The notes: generated by a model not told the origin, from the letters alone. A DNA stretch of 64,000 nucleotides from Deferribacteraceae bacterium UBA6799 (GCA_002452335.1 DKFJ01000003.1:24735-88734), one strand, 5' to 3'. Counted from the first letter of the stretch, positions 1 through 8,449 are shown. A program made the numbers and translations.

Positions 1-33
1 AGATTGCTTCGTCATTTCATTCCTCGCAATGAC
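1..33. repeat. Interspersed GATTGC/GCAATGAC repeat (partial copy)
   Basis: The window opens inside a short repeat that begins AGATTGC and ends CGCAATGAC, with inverted-repeat ends (GATTGC and GCAAT). A related copy with the same ends lies between hisF and hisE at 49755-49818. The left edge is cut by the window. Elements with these ends are scattered in many bacterial genomes; no function is claimed. Confidence 0.55.
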
Positions 34-69
34 AAAAACTAACCGCAGGATGTGGTTAACGATATAGCA

Positions 70-107
70 GAAAAAAATCAGGCGGTCAGGTGACCGCCTT
101 TATTTTT
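70..107. terminator. Rho-independent terminator
   Basis: GGCGGTCA and TGACCGCC form an 8-bp stem, with A-rich sequence on the left and T-rich sequence on the right, so it can act on both strands. On the minus strand it directly follows the stop codon of the DUF4412-like gene. Confidence 0.8.
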
Positions 108-813
108 ATTCGTCCGAGCCGAGAGCCTGCATCGTCGGGACCAGCTTATATCCTTTCGGGATGCTGAATCTGGAAGGGTCCACCGGTTTTGTGGAAACCG
201 ACTGAAGAACCGTCACATAGCCGTCTTCCGACATGGATGTGAATCCTGGGATGTTGTCTATGGTCTTCTCGTATACCACATAGCCCACTTTATCGGAGAT
301 CTCGTCCAGCTTGGCTCTGATGGGATCAGAGGCGCTCTCGAAATCCATTATCGTCATCCATCTCTTCAGAGCGGCGGCGTCCATCTCGCCCAGCAGAAGC
401 TGACGCACCTGAGCGGACACGCATATCTGAGATGAGACATTCTGTCCGGTAACAGACACGTCGTACCTGTCACAGGCATATCCGGCATATTCGCCTTTAC
501 CTGTTTTTTTCACGGTGACTCCGCCGGATGATCTGACATCCTGACCGTCAGACTCCGCCGACATCTGTTTATAGATATCGTTCATCTCTTTGAACGTAGC
601 TCTGAAAAAGGTTTTATTATCGGGATTGAACCCGTAAATGAGCTGATTTTTCAGATCGGTGATGTTCAGCACCTGATCGTCCTCATAAACAGCTATTCTG
701 TTTTTTGAAAAATAGCTGACGGATACTGTGTCGTCAGTCTTTTCTGTCAGTGTAACGTCCGCAAAGGCGGAAACGCAGAAAAACACAACGGAAAACACCA
801 GAAGATATCTCAT
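106..813 (-). CDS. Exported DUF4412-like protein
   Basis: This gene encodes 235 residues with an N-terminal signal peptide (MRYLLVFSVVFFCVSAFA, then cleavage). The mature part resembles DUF4412-type periplasmic proteins: a beta-rich segment naming an 'ITDLKNQLIYGFNP' strand, a central segment with two Cys (CDRYDV and QICVS) and a C-terminal strand pair. The ATG at 813 is chosen because GGAG lies 8 nt upstream and the signal peptide begins there; an in-frame upstream ATG would add 11 non-conserved residues. It is monocistronic, divergent from the sensor kinase, and ends in a terminator. The role is unknown; the family assignment is by resemblance only. Confidence 0.7.
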   Translation of the reverse strand: MRYLLVFSVVFFCVSAFADVTLTEKTDDTVSVSYFSKNRIAVYEDDQVLNITDLKNQLIYGFNPDNKTFFRATFKEMNDIYKQMSAESDGQDVRSSGGVTVKKTGKGEYAGYACDRYDVSVTGQNVSSQICVSAQVRQLLLGEMDAAALKRWMTIMDFESASDPIRAKLDEISDKVGYVVYEKTIDNIPGFTSMSEDGYVTVLQSVSTKPVDPSRFSIPKGYKLVPTMQALGSDE

Positions 814-1005
814 AGGTATAACTCCATGCGCATATAAATACATCATATTCTACTTCAAGATTTTGCAGAAAGAAACAGACAAAAATGTCCGTTGTGAAAA
901 TGTAACATTAACATAACAGTTATCACCCGAAAATCTTTGTCTAAATCTTGCAACATTCAATATTTAATATGATATCATAGTTATATATTTTTATTAGGAT
1001 GCTAT

Positions 1006-2865
1006 ATGAATGACACGAAACGAGCCCTCTTACTCTTTCTGCTGCTGTGCTCGCTCTCCATAGCTGTCGCCTCCACCGTCATGACATACTGGTTCATGCA
1101 GACCAGAGGCATGTTCATGGACAGGATGGAGGAGATAGTCCACATCAGAAAGAGCTTCTTCGAAAGCATATACGCCGCCTACCGCTCCACAGGCGATAAA
1201 GAGGCTCTGAAAAAGACGCTCAATGTCATAGAGAACAGTTTCGACTTCATTACAGATGGCGAATACACCTGCGACTTCATCGTAAGGTCGAATGACAAAA
1301 AATATACTCTCCTCTCCCGTGATGACTGCAAAGAGGTCTCCACAGACATAATCAATATGGCGTCCATAGACGAATCCACGCCTCTCGCTCAGGCTCTGGC
1401 AGGCAGAACAGGCAGATCCATAGGACGGGATCACCACGGCAATAAGGTTCTGGCGGCATATGACTACATAGACATCGAGGGAATGCGCTTCGGAATAGTG
1501 GCAAAGACTGACTACAGCAGCATGCTGTTGCCCAAGCTGAAGGCGGCCGTCTCCGCGGCTTTTATCTCTCTGGTGATAATCATGGGCGGCGGACTGGGAT
1601 TTTATAAATTCACCAGCCGGAATCTCTTCAGCCTGAAAAAAGCTAATGAAAGCCTGAAGATAATGGCGGACGCATACAACTCCGTGAATGACTACTCCGC
1701 CTATATTGGCGCCGATCTGAAATACAAGAGCGCCAACAGGGCTTTCTGCGAGATGTTCAACACAGATCTGGACAGCATCACCTCCAGACATCTGGGAGAT
1801 TTTGTCAATGAATCAATTAAAGAAGGGCTTTTGCTGCCCTCCGCTAATAAGTGCCTCACAGGAAAACATGTCCGCATCCAGCAGTGGGTAAATCTGGGTA
1901 CAAAAGGCAATTTTTTCGCGGAGATAAAGATGACCCCTCACTCCCTGGAAGGTCAGCCCGCCGGAATCGTAATGACGATGACCGACAGGACAAAAGAGGA
2001 AAAATCCCGGATAGAACTTCTGGAGACCATGGAAAAGCTGACCAGCCTCACACAGGAGCTGGAAGAGCGTGTCAAAACAGAGATGAGCAAGCGCATCACA
2101 AACGAACGCCTCTTCTTCGAACAGAAAAAATTTGCCGACATGGGGCAGATGATGAACGCCATAGCCCACCAGTGGCGCCAGCCGATAAACTCTGTCGGGC
2201 TATATGTTCAGCTTATATACGAAAGTTTTAAGGACGGCACACTGGACATGGAGACTCTGGACAATTTTAAAGCTGACACGCTTCAGCTGGTTCAGCACAT
2301 GTCCAAAACCATAGACGATTTCCGGAGTTTTTTCGACCCACGCACCCTGGAAACCAATTTCGAAGCGATAAACGCTGTGGTGGATACTGTCTCTCTGGTG
2401 GAGGCACAGTTAAAGCATAACTCCATAGGTTTTACTGTGTCATGCAGATGCCAAGTGAAGGAGTTCGAATCCTGCAACAGCCTGAACCGCCCACCCTGCG
2501 AATATCCGGAGACTCTTGTCAGCGGGTTTTCTTCTGAATTCCGTCAGGTGCTTATGAATCTGGTGCAGAATGCCAAAGACGCTCTGGCAGACAAAACAGG
2601 CGAGAAATACATACAGATAGCTGTGCTGGCTCTGAAAGATTCTGTTAATATCAGCATCTCAGACAACGGCGGAGGAATCCCGGAAGACGCTCTGAACAAG
2701 ATTTTTGACCCTTATTTCACAACCAAACCCCAGGGGAAGGGAACCGGTATCGGGCTTTATATGTCCAAAATGATCATTGAAGAGCATATGAAAGGAAAGA
2801 TAAGCGCCTCCAACTCAGATGAAGGCGCTGTGTTCACAATCTATCTGCCGAAGGTCAGCGCTTAG
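1006..2865 (+). CDS. Membrane sensor histidine kinase with PAS domain
   Basis: This 619-residue hybrid-free sensor kinase should sit in the inner membrane. TM1 is about residues 8-29 and TM2 about 178-200. They flank a periplasmic sensor domain of about 145 residues that contains two Cys. A PAS-like domain follows (about 218-335), then a coiled coil (335-375). The dimerisation helix carries the phospho-acceptor His388 in IAHQWRQP. The ATPase domain shows the N box (NLVQNAKDAL), G1 (DNGGGIP) and G2 (GTGIGLYMSK). The HQWRQP style is typical of kinases of the Deferribacterota, Epsilonproteobacteria and Deltaproteobacteria. No response regulator gene is adjacent, so the partner is unknown. Its stop codon overlaps the convergent PhzF gene by 4 nt. 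Confidence 0.9.
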   Translation: MNDTKRALLLFLLLCSLSIAVASTVMTYWFMQTRGMFMDRMEEIVHIRKSFFESIYAAYRSTGDKEALKKTLNVIENSFDFITDGEYTCDFIVRSNDKKYTLLSRDDCKEVSTDIINMASIDESTPLAQALAGRTGRSIGRDHHGNKVLAAYDYIDIEGMRFGIVAKTDYSSMLLPKLKAAVSAAFISLVIIMGGGLGFYKFTSRNLFSLKKANESLKIMADAYNSVNDYSAYIGADLKYKSANRAFCEMFNTDLDSITSRHLGDFVNESIKEGLLLPSANKCLTGKHVRIQQWVNLGTKGNFFAEIKMTPHSLEGQPAGIVMTMTDRTKEEKSRIELLETMEKLTSLTQELEERVKTEMSKRITNERLFFEQKKFADMGQMMNAIAHQWRQPINSVGLYVQLIYESFKDGTLDMETLDNFKADTLQLVQHMSKTIDDFRSFFDPRTLETNFEAINAVVDTVSLVEAQLKHNSIGFTVSCRCQVKEFESCNSLNRPPCEYPETLVSGFSSEFRQVLMNLVQNAKDALADKTGEKYIQIAVLALKDSVNISISDNGGGIPEDALNKIFDPYFTTKPQGKGTGIGLYMSKMIIEEHMKGKISASNSDEGAVFTIYLPKVSA

Positions 2866-3644
2866 AGACTGATGATCCCCTTCATATACAGAACGCATTT
2901 GCCGGCGATCAGTACCCTGTCATAGTCCAGCGTACAGAAGAGCATGCCGCCTCTTTTCGAAACCTGACGGGCTGTCATCAGCTTCTTATTCAGTCTCTCA
3001 GTCCAGTATGGAGTCAGAAGACAGTGAGCGGAACCTGTCACCGGATCTTCGTCTATACCAACGTTAGGAGCGAAAAACCTGCTGACGAAATCGCATGAAT
3101 TCCCCTTCGCTGTAACACATACGCCTCTGTAAGGAAGATTCTTCAGAGCTCTGAAGTCGGGCTCCATATTCACGATATCATCCTCGCTGTCGAACACGGC
3201 GAGAACATCATCTGCGAGATATATCTCTGATGGAGCTTTTCTGAGCGCCTCGGCCAGTCCTTCCACTGACTCTGTTTTTTCATATGAGGTCACAGGAAAA
3301 TCAAGCTCCAGTATGTCGCCCTTGTTCTTGACTCTCAGGCGTCCGCTTTTGGACTGGAACTCCAGAATCTGTCCGGTGAAACCCTCGTGGTGAAACATCA
3401 CGAAAGCGGAGGCGAGAGTGGCGTGTCCGCAGAGATTCACCTCTGTCTCCGGTGTGAACCATCTGATGTGCAGACTGCCGTCACGGGTGAAGATAAAGGC
3501 TGTCTCAGAAAGGTTGTTCTCCGCCGCTATCTTCTGCATCATCTCATCCGGAAGCTCTTCCGCCAGAGGACATACGCCCGCCGGGTTTCCTCCGAAAACT
3601 TTTCCTGTGAAAGCGTCCACCTGATACAGTTTGATATCTGCCAT
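2862..3644 (-). CDS. PhzF family isomerase/epimerase-like protein
   Basis: This 260-residue protein has the two-fold PhzF fold. The N-terminal motif QVDAFTGKVFGGNPAGVCPL is characteristic, followed by NNLSETAFIF with the conserved catalytic Glu and by GHATLASAFV. The second half has IDEDPVTGSAHC. Members isomerise small acids (PhzF in phenazine synthesis, others in amino-acid metabolism), but most have no known substrate and no phenazine genes are nearby. The start at 3644 follows GGAGG with a 5-nt spacer; an upstream TTG overlaps that Shine-Dalgarno and is unlikely. The length is slightly short for the family (about 260-300). It converges on the sensor kinase gene. Confidence 0.85.
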   Translation of the reverse strand: MADIKLYQVDAFTGKVFGGNPAGVCPLAEELPDEMMQKIAAENNLSETAFIFTRDGSLHIRWFTPETEVNLCGHATLASAFVMFHHEGFTGQILEFQSKSGRLRVKNKGDILELDFPVTSYEKTESVEGLAEALRKAPSEIYLADDVLAVFDSEDDIVNMEPDFRALKNLPYRGVCVTAKGNSCDFVSRFFAPNVGIDEDPVTGSAHCLLTPYWTERLNKKLMTARQVSKRGGMLFCTLDYDRVLIAGKCVLYMKGIISL

Positions 3645-3690
3645 ATAGTCCTCCAAAAATATAAAGACTTCGCAATGTAGCGAATGGATA

Positions 3691-3720
3691 CAAAAAGGGC
3701 GGAGTGTTAACCCCGCCCTG
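3691..3720 (-). terminator. Terminator of the aldolase gene
   Basis: On the minus strand AGGGCGG pairs with CCGCCCT and is followed by TTTTT. It starts a few bases after the stop of the Fsa/TalC gene. Confidence 0.85.
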
Positions 3721-3726
3721 TCATAG

Positions 3727-4371
3727 TTATTTTACAGCTGATTCCCAGTCTTTCAGGAATTTTTCTATACCTATGTCCGTGAGCGGGTGTTTCATCATCT
3801 GCATAACCACGCTGTAGGGAATGGTGGCTATGTCCGCGCCTATCTCCTGACACTGGAGCATGTGCGCTGTGCTTCTGATGCTGGCCGCTATGACCTCTGT
3901 CTCGAATCCGTAGACCTCTACCAGCTCCTGACACTGGCTGACGATGGCTATTCCGTCGTGACCTATGTCGTCCAGTCTGCCGGCGAAGGGGCTGATATAT
4001 GCCGCTCCGGCTTTGCATGCCAGCAGAGCCTGATTGGGGGAGAATATCAGTGTAACGTTAACGGGGATACCCTCGCCTGAGAGTATGCTGGTCGCCTTGA
4101 GCCCGTCTTTTGTGAAGGGAACTTTTACAACTATGTGCTCGCTGATGTCTGAGAGCTCTCTGCCCTCTTTCACCATGTTTTCCCAGTCCAGCGCGATTAC
4201 TTCTGCGCTGACAGGTCCGCAGACTATGTCGCAGATCTCGGCGACAGTCTTTTTAAAATCTTTCTTCTCTTTGGCTATCAGAGACGGGTTAGTTGTAACA
4301 CCATCCAGAATACCCAGATCTTTTATCTCTCTGATCTCCGCAATATTAGCGGTATCCAGAAATATCTTCAT
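3727..4371 (-). CDS. fsa: Fructose-6-phosphate aldolase / TalC-type transaldolase
   Basis: This 214-residue TIM-barrel protein belongs to the small transaldolase subfamily (TalC/Fsa). It carries DTANI at the N-terminus, GVTTNPSLIAKE, the Schiff-base lysine in HIVVKVPFT, NVTLIFSPNQA and PFAGRLDDIG. The full-length match to the roughly 215-220 residue family leaves little doubt about family. Whether it acts as transaldolase in the pentose phosphate pathway or as an aldol-cleaving Fsa cannot be decided from sequence by eye. It is the last gene of the run rpmH-rnpA-yidD-yidC-jag-77 aa protein and is followed by a terminator. Confidence 0.9.
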   Translation of the reverse strand: MKIFLDTANIAEIREIKDLGILDGVTTNPSLIAKEKKDFKKTVAEICDIVCGPVSAEVIALDWENMVKEGRELSDISEHIVVKVPFTKDGLKATSILSGEGIPVNVTLIFSPNQALLACKAGAAYISPFAGRLDDIGHDGIAIVSQCQELVEVYGFETEVIAASIRSTAHMLQCQEIGADIATIPYSVVMQMMKHPLTDIGIEKFLKDWESAVK

Positions 4372-4372
4372 G

Positions 4373-4606
4373 TTAACCTCTCTTTTCAGCTATGAATTTG
4401 TCCATAGATTCTTTTGAGCTGAAGTAATATACCTTGTCATAGTATTTTACCTTGTACTCTGTATCTTTGCTGACAAAAGTACCCGTGATAGGGTCCTGCA
4501 CAGTGTCAACAGCGTTGAGCTCTTCTTTCGCCTTGATCGCTTCGGGTTTCCGGAACAGCTTAATAGCTCCGACGACTAAAAGTATTACTAAAAGCCATTT
4601 AACCAT
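4373..4606 (-). CDS. Small membrane protein with YHS-like tail
   Basis: This 77-residue protein has one N-terminal membrane helix (VKWLLVILLVVGAIKLF) and a short cytoplasmic tail with DPITGTFV, a KYYDKVYYFSS segment and SKESMDKFIAEK. That tail resembles the YHS/TRASH-like DPVCG...YYFCS pattern and the small PP0621-type membrane proteins, but both metal-binding Cys positions are replaced (DPITG; FSS). The ATG at 4606 has AGGAAG 6 nt upstream and sits 1 nt from the jag stop codon. Its place between jag and the aldolase suggests cotranscription with the membrane-insertion genes. Function unknown. Confidence 0.75.
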   Translation of the reverse strand: MVKWLLVILLVVGAIKLFRKPEAIKAKEELNAVDTVQDPITGTFVSKDTEYKVKYYDKVYYFSSKESMDKFIAEKRG

Positions 4607-4607
4607 A

Positions 4608-5342
4608 TTACGCTTCCTGTGAAGTCTCTTTGTCCTGCGGAACAGCAGGTTCTTCACTATTATTATTTTGATTCTGGTTATCGTTTCTTTCTCTGAAAGG
4701 TCTTCTGGGACCACCCGTCTTTCTGTCGGGAACAATCAGAATCTCTTTCAGATGTCCTTCGCCCTTGCTCACGGTGTTTATACCTTTAATCTGCTTCAGG
4801 GCGATATGTATCTCTTTGCGCACCATAGTTACCATGGGCGCCATTTTGATCGGTTTTCCTGTTCTGCGGACAGTTTTTGCCAGCTTGATCGCTTTGTCTT
4901 TAAGCTGTTCCACCACTCTGTCCCTATAGTCCTCCACATCCACTATGAAGATCCCCTCGGATTCCTCACGGCTGACCATACGGTTCAGCAGAAACTGCAT
5001 AGCGTCCAGAGTCTGGGCGTTTTTGCCTATCAGCAGTTTTGAATCGGGTGATATGATGTTGAATATCACATCCGGGTGTCTGTGTTTGGTTTCTATGGTA
5101 CATTCGTGAAAACCGGCCTTATCCAGCATCTCCGCCAGAACAAGCCTGCCTTTGCGTTTGTAGTATTCGGAATCGTTGAATTTTATCTTTATCAGCGCAT
5201 TCTTGCTGCCGAATCCCAGAAATCCTTTGCTTCCCTCCTCCAGGGTCTCAAATGTCACAAAGTCTTTCGGAATATCGTTCTCTGCCAGGAAGTTGGCTAC
5301 CGCCGCTTCCGCTGTCTTTCCTTCTATCTCGAAATATTTCAT
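4608..5342 (-). CDS. jag: Jag/KhpB RNA-binding protein
   Basis: This 244-residue protein has a Jag-N domain (about 1-50, ending in KGFLGFGSKNALI). A KH-II domain follows with the diagnostic RNA-contact loop LLIGKNAQTLDA, then an R3H domain with the RKEIH motif and GHLKEILIVP. The C-terminal 35 residues are Asn/Gln/Glu rich and disordered. Jag is usually encoded directly after yidC, as here (11 nt gap), and binds RNA, with links to cell envelope synthesis in Gram-positives. The gene lies within the rpmH operon. Confidence 0.92.
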   Translation of the reverse strand: MKYFEIEGKTAEAAVANFLAENDIPKDFVTFETLEEGSKGFLGFGSKNALIKIKFNDSEYYKRKGRLVLAEMLDKAGFHECTIETKHRHPDVIFNIISPDSKLLIGKNAQTLDAMQFLLNRMVSREESEGIFIVDVEDYRDRVVEQLKDKAIKLAKTVRRTGKPIKMAPMVTMVRKEIHIALKQIKGINTVSKGEGHLKEILIVPDRKTGGPRRPFRERNDNQNQNNNSEEPAVPQDKETSQEA

Positions 5343-5352
5343 AAATAACCTG

Positions 5353-6867
5353 TTAACCGTGCTTTTTGTTGATGTAATACTGCTGAGCGATAGACAGTAC
5401 GTTGTTGGTCAGCCAGTAAACCACAAGCCCCGCGGGGAATGTGAGAAACATAAATGTGAAGATGACGGGCATCAGCATGAACATCTTCTGCTGTATAGGA
5501 TCCTGAACTGTGCTGGGAGACATCTTCTGCTGAAGAAACATTGTAACACCCATAATGATAGGAGTGATATAGTAGGGGTCTTTCAGCGAAAGGTCGGTTA
5601 TCCAGCCGAAAAAGGGAGCGCCCTGAAGCTCTATGGAGAGCAGAAGGGTCTTATACAGCGCAAAGAATATAGGAATCTGAAGCAGCATGGGAAAACATCC
5701 GCCGAAGGGGTTAACGCCTTCTTTCTTATAGAGTTCCATAGTCGCCTGATTCATCTTCTCTTTGTCCGCTTTGTACTTCTCTTTTATCTCTGCCATCTTA
5801 GGCGCCAGTGAACCCATTTTCTTCATGCTCACCATGCTCTTCTGCGTAAGAGGGAAGGTAAGCAGCTTCACCACGATAGTAAGAAGCACTATCGCAACGC
5901 CGTAGTTGTGCACATAGTTATAGAAAATCTTCAGAAATTTCAGCATGGGTATGGCTATGAAAGAAAAGATGCCGAAATCGATGCTTTTTTCGAGCTTCAG
6001 TTTGTATGTTTTCAGCAGATCATACTCTTTGGGTCCGGCGAACACAGAGAACTCAACTGTCTTTCTGTCGCTGGGGTTCACCTGAACCTCAGTGTCTCCG
6101 TATACATCCGCAACATCGTCTTTTTTAACGATTTCACCCTTGTCGAAACCGTTAGCCACAGCAGCGAGAAAATATTTTGAAGTATATCCCACCCAGAGAG
6201 GCTTCTCAGCTTTAACCGGCTCGTCTATCTTCGATACTTTCTTCTCTCTCAGCTTCTTCCCGTCGAACATCTGGGGTCCGCCGAAAGTATATTTGTCCTC
6301 TTTCAGAGCGCTGTTGATGCCGCCGGCAAGCCCCATGCGCAGGGGCAGGTTCAGCGTGCGTCCGCCTGTGTTGCTGACAGTCACATCACCTTTTACAAGG
6401 TAGCTGTCTTTAGATATTACATATTTTTTTGCGACCACCATGTCTCCCTGGGATCCGGAGAAGGTCACTGTGGTCTCTTTGTCCCCTTCTTTCACTTCAG
6501 CGGTATATTTGCTGACAAGGGGAACTGTTATAAAGAAAGAGTCTTCGGTTTTGCTGTCGAAGACGATATTTTCAAGGTCACGTTTGCCGTATTTTGTAAC
6601 AACGGCTTTTCTGATGTTTCCGGTATTTGCGTTGAATGTGTAGGTAGCTAGATCTGTCGTGATGTCGAAAGTTTCCAGTTTTTCCACAGCCTGAGGAGCT
6701 TTCTCCATCTCCAGCTTGACAGCGGGCTGGGACTGCGCATCGGATACGGCTGATGTCTGAGATTCAGGGGTTGTTGCGGCGGGCTGGGGTTTGGGTGCGA
6801 AGAATATCTGAAAACCGATAAGCACCAGCGCGCTCAGACCAAAAGCCAGTAGTGTGTTCTTATTCAT
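5353..6867 (-). CDS. yidC: Membrane protein insertase YidC
   Basis: This 504-residue Gram-negative-type YidC (Oxa1 family) inserts inner-membrane proteins with or without SecYEG. TM1 (about 7-25) is followed by a Pro/Ala/Gln-rich linker and a large periplasmic domain (about 55-300). Then come the conserved core helices with LTFPLTQKSMVSMKKM, the cytoplasmic hairpin APKMAEIKEKYK, and NPFGGCFPMLLQIPIFFALYK. The end is basic (INKKHG). It lies in the classical order rpmH-rnpA-yidD-yidC-jag. Confidence 0.97.
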   Translation of the reverse strand: MNKNTLLAFGLSALVLIGFQIFFAPKPQPAATTPESQTSAVSDAQSQPAVKLEMEKAPQAVEKLETFDITTDLATYTFNANTGNIRKAVVTKYGKRDLENIVFDSKTEDSFFITVPLVSKYTAEVKEGDKETTVTFSGSQGDMVVAKKYVISKDSYLVKGDVTVSNTGGRTLNLPLRMGLAGGINSALKEDKYTFGGPQMFDGKKLREKKVSKIDEPVKAEKPLWVGYTSKYFLAAVANGFDKGEIVKKDDVADVYGDTEVQVNPSDRKTVEFSVFAGPKEYDLLKTYKLKLEKSIDFGIFSFIAIPMLKFLKIFYNYVHNYGVAIVLLTIVVKLLTFPLTQKSMVSMKKMGSLAPKMAEIKEKYKADKEKMNQATMELYKKEGVNPFGGCFPMLLQIPIFFALYKTLLLSIELQGAPFFGWITDLSLKDPYYITPIIMGVTMFLQQKMSPSTVQDPIQQKMFMLMPVIFTFMFLTFPAGLVVYWLTNNVLSIAQQYYINKKHG

Positions 6868-6893
6868 TACGAATAACCTCCGAGGGGTGTTTC

Positions 6894-7082
6894 CTATTTA
6901 ACGGGGTCGTACCCGCCCCTGGACAGGGGAGTACATCTCAGTATCCGCCAAACTGCCATAGCGGAACCTTTAATCAGTCCTTTTTTCTTAAGGGCTTCCA
7001 CCGCGTAATCGGAGCATGATGGATAGAAGCGGCATCTGTTGCCGAGCATGGGAGAAATAAATATTTTATACAGTTTTATCAT
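6894..7082 (-). CDS. yidD: Membrane protein insertion efficiency factor YidD
   Basis: The 62-residue product shows the complete YidD pattern: KLYKIFISPMLGNRCRFYPSCSDYA, then LKKKGLIKGSAMAVWRILRCTPLSRGGYDPV. The invariant CRFYPSCS and RCxP(L) segments are present. The ATG at 7082 is selected by family alignment and overlaps the rnpA stop by 17 nt, suggesting translational coupling. No clear Shine-Dalgarno is seen, and in-frame ATGs up to 7151 would give an N-terminal extension unlike the family. Confidence 0.88.
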   Translation of the reverse strand: MIKLYKIFISPMLGNRCRFYPSCSDYAVEALKKKGLIKGSAMAVWRILRCTPLSRGGYDPVK

Positions 7083-7443
7083 CAGGATTATCGGTCTTCG
7101 CAGATCCAACAGACTCAGCAAGCTGTAATACTTCATCCTGTAATTCACCATACTGCGCGTCAGCGCATCCCGGCAGCGCCCTTATAACAATGTCGAAACA
7201 ATCAGGAAAAATCTGTCTGTTGTTTCTAAAAATTTCTCTGAGCCTTCTTTTAACCAGATTACGTCTCACCGCCCGCTTGTCAACTTTCTTGCTGACGGTG
7301 AGCCCAATCCTTGTTCGGTCTTCGGCGCTTATAATATAATGGAGACAGACGAACCGTCCCCATCTTTTTCTGCCCTGTCTGAAGACTCTGTCAAAATCCC
7401 GTCCATGTTTCAGACGGTCCTGTGCGGTAAAGCACAATGACAT
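7066..7443 (-). CDS. rnpA: Ribonuclease P protein component
   Basis: This 125-residue basic protein has the RnpA signature RIGLTVSKKVDKRAVRRNLVKRRLREIFR plus the N-terminal F/LKHGRDFDRVFRQGR segment. It binds RNase P RNA for tRNA 5' processing. The C-terminal 25 residues are acidic and not conserved. Its ATG overlaps the rpmH stop codon by one base (TAATG) and its end overlaps yidD, so the three are translationally linked. Confidence 0.95.
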   Translation of the reverse strand: MSLCFTAQDRLKHGRDFDRVFRQGRKRWGRFVCLHYIISAEDRTRIGLTVSKKVDKRAVRRNLVKRRLREIFRNNRQIFPDCFDIVIRALPGCADAQYGELQDEVLQLAESVGSAKTDNPDDKTV

Positions 7444-7583
7444 TAAACGGCGAGACGCTTGCGGCCTTTCGCCCTTCTTCTGGCGATAACGTTTCTTCCG
7501 CCTTTTGTTTTCATTCTTGCCCTGAATCCCTGAGCGCGTTTGCGTTTCAGATTGCTGGGCTTTCTCATAGTGAGCTGTGCCAT
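7443..7583 (-). CDS. rpmH: 50S ribosomal protein bL34
   Basis: Translation of the minus strand gives 46 residues starting MAQLTMRKPSNLKRKR, continuing with GFRARMKTKGGRNVIARRRAKGRKRL and ending AV. This is a full bL34 with a few extra N-terminal residues. GGAG precedes the ATG at 7583. It is the first gene of the rnpA-yidD-yidC-jag operon and lies behind a perfect-consensus promoter. Confidence 0.96.
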   Translation of the reverse strand: MAQLTMRKPSNLKRKRAQGFRARMKTKGGRNVIARRRAKGRKRLAV

Positions 7584-7645
7584 TTGAAACTCTCCTTTCT
7601 ATAGTAAAAGACTACGGTATTAGCATACTTTTTCGTAAGCCTGTG

Positions 7646-7674
7646 ATTATATCTATGGACTCCTTGTTTGTCAA
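7646..7674 (-). promoter_or_regulatory. Sigma-70 promoter of the rpmH operon
   Basis: Read on the minus strand, TTGACA and TATAAT are separated by exactly 17 nt, a perfect consensus match. The -10 element ends about 60 nt upstream of the rpmH ATG. Confidence 0.9.
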
Positions 7675-7697
7675 CCGAAGAAACTTGAATTTTTTTC

Positions 7698-7726
7698 TTG
7701 ACTTAATATAGGCGTCCATGTATAAC
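7698..7726 (+). promoter_or_regulatory. Sigma-70 promoter of rplU-rpmA
   Basis: TTGACT, 17 nt, then TATAAC lies about 40 nt upstream of the rplU start. It is back to back with the rpmH promoter. Confidence 0.85.
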
Positions 7727-7767
7727 TGACTTCCCTGTTTTATACAGGACTGTTGGAGGTATGTGAA

Positions 7768-8082
7768 ATGTTCGCAATCATAAAGAGCGGCGGCAAACAA
7801 TACACTGTCAAACCCGGCGATGTGCTGAAGGTTGACAGCATCAGCGCCGAAGTAGATTCTGATATTCAGATCAGTGACGTACTCGCTGTAAGCGAGAACG
7901 GGCAGCTCAGCGTCGGCAAACCTTTCGTTGCTAAAGCTGTTGTGACTGCTAAAGTTCTCGACCAGATCAAGGATGACAAAATTCTCGTCTTTAAAAGAAG
8001 AAGACGTAAAGACTACAAATCGAGATACGGTCACAGATCACACCAGACTGTGCTGAAAATCGGCGATATTAAAGTAGGCTAA
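7768..8082 (+). CDS. rplU: 50S ribosomal protein bL21
   Basis: This 104-residue ribosomal protein starts MFAIIKSGGKQYTVKPGD and contains the conserved KRRRRKDYKSRYGHRSHQTVLKI region near its end. The ATG at 7768 has GGAGG 8 nt upstream; an in-frame ATG 5 codons earlier overlaps that site. It forms a two-gene operon with rpmA 12 nt downstream. Confidence 0.97.
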   Translation: MFAIIKSGGKQYTVKPGDVLKVDSISAEVDSDIQISDVLAVSENGQLSVGKPFVAKAVVTAKVLDQIKDDKILVFKRRRRKDYKSRYGHRSHQTVLKIGDIKVG

Positions 8083-8094
8083 GGGAGGCGTACA

Positions 8095-8355
8095 ATGGCT
8101 CACAAGAAAGCTGGCGGTTCAACCAGAAACGGACGCGATTCCAATTCCAAACGCCTCGGCGTAAAAAAATATGACGGAGAATCAGTCATCGCGGGCAATA
8201 TTCTCGTCAGACAGCGCGGCACTAAGTTCAAACCCGGACAAGGCGTCGGCATTGGTAAAGATGACACACTGTTCGCACTGACAGACGGATTTGTAAAATT
8301 CGCAGACAGAGGCAGCAAGGGCAAGTTCATCAACATTCTCTCAGAAAGAGCATAA
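8095..8355 (+). CDS. rpmA: 50S ribosomal protein bL27
   Basis: This 86-residue protein begins MAHKKAGGSTRNGRDSNSKR and contains GVKKYDGESVIAGNILVRQRGTKF. It lacks the cleavable N-terminal extension found in Firmicutes. It is cotranscribed with rplU and followed by a strong terminator; obgE follows as a separate unit. Confidence 0.97.
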   Translation: MAHKKAGGSTRNGRDSNSKRLGVKKYDGESVIAGNILVRQRGTKFKPGQGVGIGKDDTLFALTDGFVKFADRGSKGKFINILSERA

Positions 8356-8360
8356 TCTTA

Positions 8361-8390
8361 AAGCCCGCCTTCAAGCGGGCTTTTTTCTTT
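8361..8390 (+). terminator. Terminator of rplU-rpmA
   Basis: AAGCCCGC and GCGGGCTT flank TTCAA and are followed by a run of T. Confidence 0.92.
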
Positions 8391-8449
8391 TTCATTTTCC
8401 TATATAATATAATGATATCAGTTTTAACCCTTTTTTACGGGAGCCTTTT

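Noticed and set aside
1030..1791. 253-aa minus-strand ORF opposite the sensor kinase
   Set aside because: It is a shadow of the kinase gene, whose domains and motifs are clear; its Cys/His-rich translation has no family look.
2463..2480. GTTCGAATCC T-loop-like string
   Set aside because: It lies inside the kinase coding region and has no tRNA structure around it.
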